A stretch of 64,000 nucleotides of DNA. Origin: Hybos culiciformis (taxonomy: Eukaryota; Arthropoda; Insecta; Diptera; Hybotidae). The DNA lies in NCBI GenBank assembly GCA_964007475.1, contig OZ023273.1, positions 145,301,308-145,365,307 of the forward strand, read 5' to 3'. Of this stretch, positions 13,701 to 26,505 are shown in pieces. Each line of letters starts with the position of its first letter. Within the stretch, counting starts at the first letter, position 1. The notes under the pieces were generated by a model. The model was given only the letters and a program-made list of their open reading frames with translations. It was not told where the DNA came from and did no database searches. A program made the translations under genes and the position numbers.

Positions 13701-15542
13701 AAACAAATATGTAAACACTACGAATTATTATAATATTTGTGTTGTTAAAGAAATTGTTTACCATCATGTTAGTCCACCCAAACTAGAAAATAATTTCCAT
13801 AGGTTTACAATTTTATTAAAAGAAATATTAATTTTAACTTTTCTATATTAATGTATTTATTATTTCTTCAAACTTCAAACTTCATTTCTTCAATATTCAA
13901 ATTATTTTTATTAAAATTTGTGTGTGGTAACTTCTTTTGTTTCCAATCAATATCCAACCCAAAAGCTAACATAGACAATATTCTTCTCAAAGTACGAAAT
14001 TTAATAAAAAAAAAAATCTTCCACAAGACAAACATTAATGTCACACAATGACACATATTTGAATAAAAAATTGAATTATTTATTAGAAAATTTTATTATT
14101 CAACTTCCTCCTTAATAATGTTTCCCATGAAAAAATACAAACAACATGAAAAGGAATGCGTGAAAAATATGACACGTATATAAATGTACGTACATTGTAC
14201 ATAAATACGGATTTTCAGATTAAACTTTTAGAAAATTTAATTCAAGCTATTTATATCTCTTACATATTTTACGCTCAATGCATATAAAAAAATAAAGAAA
14301 ATTAAAGAGCAATAAAACATTTTCTCGACATCCCTCTTCCTAATTTATATATTATATAAGAAAAATAAAGAAAAGAAATATTTTTTCAGATAAATATTTA
14401 CAATGTTTTTGATATTTTATTTGCCTCTAAACTTATTTACCGAGTTATTTTTTATGAATATGATGGGTATAATTTTTTTTTTTTTTTTTGTATACCATTT
14501 TCATAGTAACTTCTTATTTTTTGGTAATAAATATTTATTCGTTAATTAAAGATGATTAAAAGAATATTATTAAACATTATAAGTATGTATTATTTATATA
14601 TAAAAATTAAATTAATTATTATCAATTGAGTGCACATAGGAACACAAACAAAAATATAGACTTGCAAAAATTTACAAAAACCTACAAAAGAATCTATTAT
14701 ATAACTAGGTCCTTATGAACTCTGTATATAAATAAATTATCAAAGAACTTAAAATTGTCTGAAAAATTAAGTTGATTTTGATTGAGTTGTTGGTGATATT
14801 ATTTTATTTTTAATTTACATTAATAACACTAAATTTTAAAATGTGTATGTTAACAGAACGAATGATCGGGATTCTGATCAAAAAAACTTTTTTACTCATT
14901 AATAAAGTTTGCTTCAAATTCGTTAAACTATGTTTAAGATTCTGACTTACATAGAAATAAAATAAACCAATTGTTTTTACATTTGCCTTATTTCCTGCTC
15001 AAGCACAAGCATGTAAAATGTTACAAAAATAGTGTACATAAAGTATCCCAAAATATCATATCCTGTAAAAAATTTGTCTTTTTTTATTGTAATCATTTTT
15101 ATGAAAATTATTACTATTTTTTTTTTTTTCTTATCAAAAAGTATTTTTATAAAATAATTATAATTTTCTCTTTATATAATATAAAAATGTCTTCGAAAAC
15201 TTGCCTAAGGCATTTCCGCCCAAAGTACTTATAACAAAATTATTTGTACTTACTTTGAGTTTACTTATACAACATAATTTTCAAAAATGAAGTTTAATCA
15301 AAACTTAAGCTTCTCAAAACGAACTTTATGAACATTTTTTTTAATTTGTTTTCAATCTACCTATATGTTTATTGTTTATATTTATGTATATACATAATAA
15401 GAATATGTCTCTTTAAAATAATTATATAAAAATTATATTAAACTGTAAGGTAAATGAATATTGAATTATTAGATCCAGTAAATTGTAAAGTAAAAAAATA
15501 ATTTAAAAAAATTAAAAAAAAACATTTTTTCTTTTAACATTA
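10796..15542. other. AT-rich intergenic DNA
   Basis: No gene supported. The sequence is dominated by A/T homopolymers and several chance open frames (for example 13627-14051) without domains. Confidence 0.6.
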
Positions 15543-15685
15543 TTATATTCCTTCCATTAGGCCCAGTCGTCCTCGTTTTGCCTCATTTGTTTCATTGGCG
15601 AGGTTGTCCTTACATCGCTTTCGTACATTTGCGATGCGAGACGACCGGATTTCATTCTTTATTTTTCTCAGTACTTTCTGAAAAC
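15543..15685. other. GC-rich island: candidate exon or structured RNA
   Basis: About 48% GC against roughly 20% around it. On the plus strand 15561-15685 sits between a good acceptor (TTCCTTCCATTAG) and a perfect donor (GTAAGT), with two reading frames open throughout. On the minus strand an AG at 15679-15678 opens a 44-codon frame (KVLRKIKNEIRSSRIANV, then RKRCKDNLANETNEAKRG, ending GLMEGI and TAA at 15543). The plus strand can also fold: 15563-15575 pairs with 15637-15648, enclosing hairpins 15581-15603 and 15613-15636. I do not recognise the protein or an RNA family. It lies 150 bp from the hAT element at 15837. Confidence 0.45.
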
Positions 15686-15934
15686 GTAAGTTTTTATTTT
15701 CTTAAAATTTAAGGTCAGATTCTTTTATTTTATTTTTTTAAATATTAGAATGACTTAAATGACTGAATATGACTAAAAAAAATTATAATAAAATTAAATT
15801 GCAATCTTTATACAAAGAAAATATAATGTACATACTCAGGCCCGGTCCTAGCTGATTCGGCGCCCTGTGCCGATTTTGAAAATTGCGCCCATAAGCATAG
15901 TATAAGTCATTTTCACGTCACCATTGAGGTAGAC

Positions 15935-16451
15935 CAGGCCTGGGCAACCCAAAACATAAGCGAGCCAATTTTAAGAAATATCAAAAATTAAAGAGCCGCA
16001 AATTTTTTTAATAATTATAAATGTATATAAGAAAATAAATATATTTAATTTTTGATTTATATACCGTTTTAAAATATTAAAAATTAAATAAAACATTAAT
16101 TTTGATTTATAATTATGAATTTTATACATTGTTCAAAATATATAATTCTTCAAAATTAATTGTAATTTTAATGATGACACCCTTAATTGATTTGTTCAAT
16201 TCTCGTCCGTCATTGAAACTTGATGTTTATTTTTACAATTTAAATTTATTTGTAGTTTACAGTCGAAAAAAAATTCTTGATTTGTAGTTTAGGGTGCAAG
16301 AAAATTCTTTATTTGTAGTTTAGAATGAAAAAAGTTTGGCCGAGTGAAAAAAAAAAATTTGTCAGAATTGTTCTTCGAGCCGAATGCAGTGTAAAAAAAA
16401 TGAATTCCGGAGCCGCATAAATTTATGTTAAGAGTCGCAGTTTGAAGTCTG
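15935..16451. mobile_element. Small hAT-like element nested in the larger one
   Basis: It begins CAGGCCTGGGCAAC and ends in a diverged inverted copy (GTTTGAAGTCTG). It is flanked by AGGTAGAC (15927-15934) and AAGTAGAC (16452-16459), a 7-of-8 match for a hAT target duplication. GAGCCGCA motifs near both ends are typical of non-autonomous hAT elements. It has no coding capacity. Confidence 0.75.
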
Positions 16452-16530
16452 AAGTAGACTATACTAAAGCGCTTTTTTTAACGAGGTATTCCCAGTAGAT
16501 CTAGTGCTAGTCCTCAAATAAATATACATA

Positions 16531-17176
16531 CACTAGGTAGAAAAAGTCGGTACGGGCTCGTTTTCTTATTTTTTGTTCCACATGTTCCCAGTTTTTGATG
16601 TCATTTAAAAGGACTCTGTAAAAAAAATTTTTTTATCAAAATTTAAATTTTGAGAAATATCAATTTTTGGAAAAGTCTGCGTACAGCCGGTTTTAATGCC
16701 GCATCTCAAAAATTAACTAATAATGCCATTTGAAAGGCAATTGAATGTAGATAATTTTGCGCCATATAATTTTATCCCTACGATAAGTGAAAGTGTCAAA
16801 AATCGCCTTTGAAAATCATAAAAAGAAGCGGTTCTAACCTATTCTCCAGCAGTTCTAAGCTATTCCTATGACTTTCAAAGACAATTTTTGACACTTTCCC
16901 TTATCGTACAGATAAAATTATATGGCGCAAAATTATCTACATTCAATTGCCTTTCAAATGAGATTACTAGTTAATTTCTGAGACGCGGCATTGAAACAGG
17001 CTGTACTCAGACAGTTCAAAAAATTGATATTATTTCTCAAAATTTAAATTTTGAAAAAAAAAAATGTTTTCACAAAAAAACTTTTTTCATAGAGTACTTT
17101 TAAATGACATCAAAAACTGGAACATGTTGAACAAAAAATAAGAAACGAGCCCGTACGCAGACTTTTCTACCTAGTG
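16531..17176. mobile_element. Foldback element, two ~310-bp inverted arms, TA flanks
   Basis: The two halves (16531 to about 16845 and about 16860 to 17176) are inverted copies of one another at high identity. Ends are CACTAGGTAG and CTACCTAGTG, with TA on each outer side. Matching blocks include GTACGGGCTCGTTT, TTTGATGTCATTTAAAAG and the GCGCCATATAATTTTATC region. TA flanks suggest Tc1/mariner mobilisation. No gene is inside. Confidence 0.88.
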
Positions 17177-17511
17177 TATACCAAAAAAAAATATTTACAT
17201 AAATACTATGTTGATTTTATTCTATGCTGAATTCTTATTTGCACATTATACAATGTGCAATTTGATCACGGTATACAAAAAAAATTGTATACTGTGTTGA
17301 TTTTTTTCTGGGTAGAGTTTTTTTGTGAACAGTAGCACAGTAGTCAATTTCGAATGGATTTGCATGTTCTTGACTACAAATCGATTGGCGCCCTATCCGT
17401 TAGGCGCCCTGTGCAAGTGCACATCATGCACATATAGCAGGACCGGCCCTGTACATACTTAGTCGGTCACAAGTTAAAGTGAAAATCTTTAATAATAAAA
17501 AGACTAGAAAA

Positions 17512-17552
17512 TTTAGTCAGGTGTTACTATGTAATAGTAACACCTGACTAAA
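17512..17552. repeat. Perfect 18-bp hairpin with 5-base loop
   Basis: 17512-17529 (TTTAGTCAGGTGTTACTA) is the exact reverse complement of 17535-17552, with loop TGTAA. It lies 60 bp outside the hAT element end. No target duplication was seen. Confidence 0.95.
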
Positions 17553-20500
17553 GTCAGTAATTTCTATTTGACGGATTGGAAGCTTTTGAACTCAACTGAC
17601 AAACATATCACTTCAATTTAATTAAAACTAAAATAATAATCAAAACAATTCGCTTGAATCTAAATGATTTTTTTTATAAAATAAATTAAGCCCGTAGGTG
17701 ATGTGGAACAAAAACAAAATAAATCGGAATCCATATATATTTAAAATAGAGCAACCAAAAAGTTTTATTGATAAAAAGAAAATTGATCTGTAGAAATGTT
17801 ATTGATATTTCCATTTGTTTTTTAAAACAAAAAAAAATCTATCTCGATAATTCTCATATAGTTTGCGTAGAAAATACAGGTAAAAAATTTTCGCCATATT
17901 AAGTATAACATATGATAGTAGAAAAACAAGATAATGGGTTTTGGGTTATGGCCATTTCTTTTCAGTTTATATTTATTAATGTTTTCTAACAGCTGCTATT
18001 CGCAACAACTTACTTTATTTTGTCAACTAAAATTCGGTATTTTATTTAGATTTTAACGTTTATGCCCTAAATCCACGTACATATACATTCACTTTTAAAA
18101 AATATACATAGGCTTTGACAGAAATATAAACCTTCAGAAAAATAAAATCCCCAAAATTATCAGAACTTAACCAAAAAGAAAATGTTTATATGAATTTTAA
18201 AGTATATAATTTTTAATATGTCATTTTTTGCCCCGCATGAAGATAAAAGATAAAATAAACTTTTTTTTTTTTAATAATCTTTCCCTTGACTGTATTTATT
18301 CAGAATTAGGTACACATTTATGTGTACATTTTTATATGGCTTGTTTCAACATCAAAAGTATATACTGAAATCGGTTTAAAAACCTCAAAGTGAACAGATA
18401 AATAAAATTATGTTGAAAACTTTTACAGGTTTTTATTATTATACACACATAAAATTCTATGTATGAAAATGTAAAAAATTCTTACAACACAGTACTTTAG
18501 TTTTGTGAATTTATTATTAAATTTGTAATGTAAACTTTTCAAATATATATGAATATGAAAGCAATTAAAATTTAATTTAATTTAAGACCATTATCTAATT
18601 TGAATTCACAGCTTTTAAATTTTATTTGAGGAAAAATTTAAAAGTTTTTTTCATTTTTAGCAAACTATATTTTTGAGCACCATGTAGATTGAAATGTAAA
18701 ATTTATATAAAACTTGTATGTAAATATATAATTTTATTTTTAACTTTGATTATAAAACTGTTTGAAATTAAAAAAAAGTTCTCAAATAAATTTTTTCACT
18801 TTGAATGTAAATAAATTCATATATGTACTTGAATTATAAAATTAAAAATTGTTTGAAAAACTTTTTATGTAATCGTAGGTAATTAATGATTATAAAATTT
18901 ACTCACTTACTTAATAGCTGTAGAAAGAAAATATATATTTATCTTATGTACCTACACCCTTAAAATGGCTAAAATTTGGTTTTCCAACCCTGATCAATAT
19001 TCTTTATTTTCGCACGGAAAAAATTATCTATAATCAGTACAAGAATATTGTTGAGCCTTTAATAAATTCCAATTTTATAATATTTTTTTCCTTTAAGAAA
19101 TATATTTATGTCAATTATTCTAATTGAATTTTAATTGGATATTAGCAATAAAAAAGTTTGAAAAACCAAATTAAAATTGTTATTCTATGTTCGCTCGAAA
19201 CAAATAATCAAGCAATAAAAACAGGATTAAGAACTTTTATTCGAAAATGCGATAACTTTTCAATAAAAAAAACGAAATCAAATCAATAAAAATAAAAATT
19301 TTAAACAGCATTTAAAATAATGGGTATTGGAAAATAAAATAAAAAAAACATTATTTTTTAAAACAAGGGATATAAACATAAAATTTTCACTTCATAATCG
19401 AAAAATACACCAATCAGGTAAAAATTTTATGTTCATTTTATTTATTATTTTTATTATTCAATCAAAAGTGATATAAAATTTTCCAAATACACCTATAAAT
19501 ATTTCGACCCACGAACCAAAAAAAAATAAATAAAAATAAACAATAAACACAAATCGTTTTTTATTGTAAATCCACTTAATATTATTTCCCATAATTTATG
19601 ATTTTATTTTTATTCAACTGTTGAATTATTTTTGACACATAAAATAAATTCAATTGCAAATAAAAAGGTTTGGATTATTATTCTTCTTCAAACTTTATCA
19701 ATTAAGATTTACGGAAATTTTTGTTTTAAAATTAATATTATAAATAAAACATGATGGTTATATTAGAGATAGTGTACGAAAATATAGCAAGAATTTTATT
19801 TGCTGTTGAAGAAAATTTAATGTTATTCGTATCTATCGGCAAAAATAATGGCAGTACTTTTTCGCCGCCTCTTAAATGTAAGTTAAAACATTTTATTATA
19901 ATTTTTTGTAATCAAAACATTTTGCTTATTTTATCTTTTTGTAAAATAACTATGCACACGCATGCGGTGCATAATTATTAATTTCTTTATAAAATTTGTC
20001 ACCTTCGAATTAGCGATCAGATTACAATTTCTTAATGTGAGCATTTTTATGAAATTAAGAGAAATTTAAAAATTATATTAAAATTATTTTCCACAGAATT
20101 TGTTGATTCTAACAAAATAATTTTAATATAAAAAACCTAATTTCAGAGTTAGTTTTTTGTAGTCTTAATTTTAATGTCAGACTTAATTAATGTTGAAATA
20201 AAGTTTAAAAATTTATAAAATTTAATCTAAAGATTTTAACTTGTATAAGTAATAATAGTAAAAACTATGTAAACACTAATTTAAACCTTTTAAGCATTGA
20301 TAGCAGAATAAGAATGAACATAAGATAAATAAAAATACAATTTTTAATTATCAAAATATCTTATGACTAAATAAGCATAAAGAATTGTACTGTCTTAATA
20401 TATAATTCAAGAATAAAATACATGGAAAGCTTAGGACAGAAATGATAAGTCTTCATAAATCATATACATAATAAAATGTTTGTGCATGTTTATGTACATA

Positions 20501-21986
20501 AAACATAAATATCGAAGTTGTGTATAGTTTTTCTCTTTTTTTTAACACTTAATAAAAATTTAAATAAAAACATTTCATTCTATAATATATGGTTCTGTTA
20601 AATACCAATCAATCAAAAAACAATTTGCATTAGAACAACAATTTTAATTATATTAAATTCATTTAAAAATTATGTCTATTTTGTTTAAAAAAAATAATAT
20701 CATTGTATGTACATTGTACAATGATGTGCTTGTACGTATAGATAGGTAATTGAGTATTTTATGATTGATATTAAGTATATTGAACTATTTTTGTCAATAT
20801 TTCCAAACCATAATCAAAATATTTACATTCATATTAATAAAGTTAACAAGACTTATAGTTAATTTTGTCAACTTTACGATCATATTTATAGGAGTTCCTT
20901 AAAATTTTTCTTCAACTAAATTTAATATAATAATAATAGGAAAAACATTCTTTTTTTTGTTCAGTTAATAAAATTTCAATTGCTTGTGGGAATATCAGAA
21001 TTCTGAAGAATAATATTTTTAACAAACTTCCATTTATTAAAAATTATTAGGAACTAAACAATTTTGAACTTTAGATTTAGATTTAGATATTTTATTATTT
21101 ATTAAGCATTATTTTTTTTTTTTTGTTTATGTTACCAAACGAGATTTTAATTTTTTGTATTATAAAAAATATAATAATGCTTTTGTTACAACATTTATAA
21201 GAATATTTTAACTCCTAATTATATGCTATGAATAATTTATTATTTAAAAACATTTTAATTATATACCATGTTTATGTGTTTAATTTTTGAAAATTTTATA
21301 ACCAATATAAAAACATCGTCATATAAATAAATTAAAATTAAATGTGTTAAAAAATTTCAAATAAAATAATAAGATTTATTTATTAGATTTGTTTCTAAAT
21401 TAAAAATTTTATGCCGCATTATTCAATTTAATGCCTAAGAATATGCAATCATATAAATTTTATTTTATGGTTCTGGCAAAAAAAAATGTATATACATGAA
21501 AGAAACAGAGAATAAAAAAAAATTAATTTATGAGAATTTTATTCAAATTTTTTATTGAATATAATTTTGTTTTTTTTTTTTTTTTCTCGTCCTATTATTC
21601 TATATATTATTTTCCTAACATACATATATAAATAAAAGAGAGAAAAGAAAATTTTATTGTAATAATTTTTTTTTCCTCGTATAGAACATAATTTAAGATT
21701 ATTTTATACCAAAAAAAAAAAAGTATATTAATCATTTTAGAAGATGATGGCCATAGAGAAAGTGTGTTTAGAAGATTCTTAAACATTATGTAGAAAATCA
21801 ATTCAACTTTTTTTGTACAATGACATTGTATGATGCTTAATGCTTTTATTGTTTACGGAAACTTTTTAGCTTTTTGACATATATTCTCACAATCACCACT
21901 ATACACATATAACATATTGACACATGAAATTAAGTTCCCAACTTGTTATTCTAAATAAAATAAAATAGTTTATACCTTTTTGTATG
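17553..21986. other. AT-rich intergenic DNA
   Basis: Contains only the weak candidate exon at 19751-19877. Otherwise nothing recognised. Confidence 0.6.
19751..19877 (+). CDS. Candidate first exon ending at a GTAAGT donor
   Basis: ATG ATG at 19751 opens 42 codons (MMVILEIVYENIARILFAVE, ENLMLFVSIGKNNGSTFSPP, LK) ending at CTTAAAT/GTAAGT. If not spliced the frame continues to 19981 with less protein-like composition. No domain is recognised and no partner exon was found, so this may be chance. Confidence 0.2.
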
Positions 21987-21991
21987 TACAA

Positions 21992-22200
21992 CCATAGATT
22001 AAGAATACACATAGATTGTTAGCTTCATACAACATTATTTTTGGTATTTTTATGTGAATGTGTTAATAAAATACGTTATAATTATCAATATATGAAAAGA
22101 ATTTTATTTAGTTTTAATAACACCTTCACATAAAAATACCAAAAAAGGCTGAAAAAAAGTTGTGTGAAGCTATAAATCTTTCTGCATTCTTAATCTATGG
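21992..22200. mobile_element. 209-bp MITE with ~90-bp inverted arms
   Basis: Ends CCATAGATTAAGAAT are perfect inverted repeats, and similarity continues for about 90 bp on each arm (TAGCTTCA, then GGTATTTTTATGTGAA). The pentamer TACAA directly flanks both ends (21987-21991, 22201-22205), suggesting a 5-bp target duplication. It is non-coding. The superfamily is unassigned. Confidence 0.82.
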
Positions 22201-25200
22201 TACAACATATTACACATATTTTAAAATAATATATGAATTCGACCACATCCTTGAGAAATTGTAAGCTTCATGAAAAAATTCAAAAATGTATCAAAGTAAA
22301 GTTTTATAATTTTGTGATATTTTATGTTCAAACAAAGTAAAAAGATTGAAAACATTCTAGGGACTAATAATGAATCAAAAATAAAAATTTCTACAAAATT
22401 CTGTAAATTTCACGGAATTTGTAGTATGTTTTTATTTGAAATTTTTTTTTTAAGTTAGGATTTTGGAAGTACAATATAAAATTAGAAATAAATCAATTGC
22501 TCAGAAATTTTAAACAATATAGCAATTTCAATATCACCGCTTAAATCAGTCATCTTAAAATATTTAAGCATTTAAAAGTAACAAATATAATATTTTACAA
22601 TACATAATATACATAATATATTATATAATTATATAGTTATGTACCTCTTTATTAAATATGATTTTTTTTTTTTCGAACACCGTATTTCTAAAAATTTATT
22701 TCAACTAATATTTAAAATACTCTTGAAGCAAAAATGTTACAAAAAGAAAATTAAAAAAAAAAGAGAAAAGAGGAAAGTAATAAAATATTAATTACTTGTT
22801 GGGTTCAAAGTTAATTTTTATTTATCGTAACAGAAGTGAAATGTTAAAAGCATTTTAAATCTTAAAATGAACCCAAGACTAAACCGCCAATATTTATTAT
22901 ATACTTCCTTCCGATCTAAATATATACTTTTTTTTTAGTATATTTTTTAATCCCAATGAAAGCAAATTAACCCTTTTGATAAAAAAAAAAAAGAAGAAAT
23001 AAATTCTAATTTTTATTAACCTTGCCAAAAGTTTAAAAACATCATAAATTTTTATAGGTATGAAGTGTATTGATATTTTAAATACTAAAAATTTATTCTA
23101 CTGTTTATTCCTTCCTTTATGGTAACATAAATCCTTCTTTGTTGGTTATGAGCTTAACAAAAGATTTCAACTTAATACAGCAAGATTATTGAAATTTGAA
23201 ATAACATTCTTTGTAAATTTAATCCTAAATAAAGTATATATTATTTTTTATGAACATTTTTTAATCAATTTGTTAGTTAAGTCAATTTTTTAGTAGTTTC
23301 GTTACATATGGATAATTTACGTGATAGTTATTTCACTTTCATATTAAATTTATTTTGTTCAACAATTTTTTAAATCACATTAACCCTAAAATTTTACTCC
23401 AAAATTTTTGCATAATAAAAGATGGCATTAGTTTTCTTAAACCTATGAAATTTAATTTTGTTTTTCTCTCGTAGATCAAGAAGGTTATATTTATTTTAAA
23501 TTTATTCATATACATGAATATGTATTTAAAGAAACAAAATCTAGGTATAACTACCGATATACTGAATGTATACAACATGCTAATAACATTCAATTCATAT
23601 TCCATGTAAATCTGCTGATGTGAAAATTATTTAATAAAAAAAAATAAAAATTCATAGACTTCCTTTATGCCTTACCGATTTCACAATTTAAAGTGTTAAA
23701 AAAGTTATTTTTAACATCTGATACACATTTACGGGAAAAAAAATTGTGTAAGTACTTAGAATTTTGAATAAAAATATTATATATTGAATAATAAGCGAAT
23801 TGATACAAATAAAACAAAATGTTTCAATATTGATTGATACACATTGCATTTTGCTTACATAGTAAGTGAAGCTATTTATTTATTTTGCTGTGATAGTTAA
23901 TAAGAATTTAAGGTATTAATTAATCTATCAAAAAATTTGGATCATAACCATGGGCATGAAATTTTCATATCATAAACTAATAAAAATTACCAAACCTGAA
24001 TTATGTAAATGATTGAATGCAAATTTATATACGGCCATTGGTAAAAAATATTTTAAACAGCAAAATCCATTTTATAATCATAAGATTTTCGAAATTTTTG
24101 CCAATAATGTTTTTAATACCATGAACAAGCAATTCGTTAAGCTCTGTTCTTTTAACTATCATATTCCATAGTACAGTATTATCTAATAGCTGTATTATTT
24201 AATTACTCCTGTAAAAATCTTTTATTTCCCAATTTTTATGCAACTAGCAGATCTATTAAAAATTGAGGAAATTAAAACGTTTTGAAAATTTTCAATTTTA
24301 TATATTGATATATTGATGGTAAGACTAGGAAATAGTACTTTTACTTCAAGATTATTTTTACTATACGTATTATACATATAATACTGTATATATGGATTTT
24401 ATTTTTTTAAATAATATTGATATAAAAAATGAGTACATCAAGATTAAAAATAAAAAAAATAAAATGAATATTCCTCATGCAATAAATTTAAATTTGGAGA
24501 AAATTTTCAAATATACATATTTATGTGAGAATATTCAATGTTAGTTCACGTACAAGAATTTATTTTCTTGAAAACTGGAAATTGAATTTTTCGAGATAAC
24601 AAATTTTCATATGTTTGGTTTATTTAAAAGTAAAATTAAGATAAATCTGTATTCTTCAATTTACTTACTTTTTTTTTTTTGTTCACATAAACCTTTTCAA
24701 TCCCTTTTCAGAGAGAATTTATCCTTCTTGAGTTTAAATATAAAGTTTAAGTATGCATATTCAACTTTTTTATATAATATATTTGTATTTAATTTTTTTT
24801 TTTCTTTATTTATTTATTTATATCAATAATATATACTTTTTATTTTGCTAACAAGAAATAGTTTTTAAGATTTCATTTTGTTATACTTATTTATTTTTTC
24901 TTTTCAATTTTTTTTTTACTGAACTATTAAATTTTTTTTTTCATTTAATTCTTGAACTAGATTTGCTTTCATTTCATTTTTAAAATATTAATAAAAACAA
25001 AAAAAAAACAAACTTAATAAATATTATCTTTTAGCTGTGTAATTTAATTTTCAAGTATATTGCAATACTTTTAGGCGGATCTAATTTTAATGTTCTGCAA
25101 AATGAAGAATTGCATATTTCTTTTTTGTAAGTATATAATCGATGGAATCCGAATTATTTTAGATAGAATGAGTTGTATTTATTCTTTAAGTATATAAATT

Positions 25201-25671
25201 AATTTTTATTTTTAATTAATGATAAAATTTTGTGATGGAAACTTTTTATATAATATAAAAATTGAAATAATAGAATAATTATCTAAATTACATTATGTAT
25301 TGTAATTATGTATTTTCAACACTAAATATTGTAAATTTTTTTGAACTTGTGAACATAAGATTTCCATTTAGAAGTGTCAATTAAAAAATTTAATTGTTTC
25401 TTTTTGTTTTTTCAAGATAAACTCCACTTTTATTATTTAATTAAATTTTCTAATTGAAAAGTTATTTTTAAATTTTATTTTTTTCTGAACATAGGTATTT
25501 ATTTGTATAGAATTAAATTCGCACACATTTCAGAATTAAATTTTAATCTGTAATTAATTCAATTCGTAGCATATTTCATTTTCAACAATATCTGAAAGTA
25601 AAGAAAAAAATATTTATAATTTATTTTGAAAAATACGTCATTTTTCATTAAGTCAAGATTATCAATTTCAG

Positions 25672-25768
25672 TAAAGTTGCTTTCAAAACGAACCAATTCG
25701 AGGAACTCGTCAGCCTCGAAATAACTATCATCGAAATCATCTCACCACAGATGTTAAAATTCTCATAG
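25672..25768 (+). CDS. Candidate terminal exon, unrecognised
   Basis: A GC-richer patch follows a good acceptor (ATTATCAATTTCAG, 25671). One plus frame runs 31 codons to TAG (KVAFKTNQFEELVSLEITII then EIISPQMLKFS). The minus strand is also open over the patch (DDFDDSYFEADEFLELVRFE). Which strand, if any, is coding cannot be decided from sequence alone. No domain recognised. Confidence 0.25.
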
Positions 25769-26410
25769 TATTTTTTTTGATAATAAATAAATTATATATT
25801 TAGGAAATGGATAAAATTAGGAAGCAGACTAAAATAGACATAATTACGAAAATTTCATTAAATTAAAAAACAAAAAAAAATCTTGCAAAACAAAATCACA
25901 TTGTCATTAAAAACATGAAACAATTTATTTTTTTTTTTTTTTTTTGCTGACTAAATAGGTACACCAGAAACTTTATAAAAAAAATAATTTATTTTATCTT
26001 CTAAATATTTTATTTGCACATTTTTCAGAACAATTATTTATGTATAATAATGATATATAATTAATTGTTTCAATTATACGTCGATAAAATAATAAACTTT
26101 AAGTTAAAATTTTTTCGTTCTATTGTTACAAAATTGCTAGAAAATTTATAAATTCTAAGAAAAAAAAAATTATTTCAAAATAAAATTGGAAAATAGAATT
26201 TCGTAAAATACATAGAAATTAAAATTCAGTTCGAGAACACTGTAAACTTTTTTTTTTCAAAAGAACTTACGACAAAATAAAAGGCGTAAAAAAATTAGAA
26301 ATTATTCTAATACCTAATAATTCAGTTTTATTATTTCAAAATTTTCAAAATTTCCCTTTGGATAAAAAAAAGTTATGGAATAATCTATAGGAATATCGTT
26401 CTTCCATCTT

Positions 26411-26505
26411 TCTATCTATATATATAAAAATGAAAGACTGTTTTTGTATATAACTTATATAAACATCTAAACCAATGAGCCGTTTAAGACGAAACCGGTA
26501 CCATT
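26411..26505 (+). mobile_element. Possible Helitron-like 5' end fragment
   Basis: TCTATCTATATATATAAAAA followed by TGAAAGACTGTTTTTGTATA resembles the TC(TATATATATAAAAATGAAA) start that I recall for insect Helitrons, followed by a GCCGTTTAAGACGAAACCGG segment. No CTRR 3' end with hairpin was found, so this may be a fragment or coincidence in AT-rich DNA. Confidence 0.35.

Larger units (their letters stand above)
15837..17451. mobile_element. hAT-type non-autonomous element with nested insertions
   Basis: The ends are CAGGCCCGGTCCT (15837) and the complement of CAGGGCCGGTCCT (ending 17451). They are flanked by the perfect octamer TACATACT at 15829-15836 and 17452-17459. Subterminal GGCGCCCTGTGC motifs resemble those of the 9655-10787 element. 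It has no transposase fragment that I can recognise. Two other elements sit inside it (15935-16451 and 16531-17176), so it is the oldest of the three. Confidence 0.9.
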
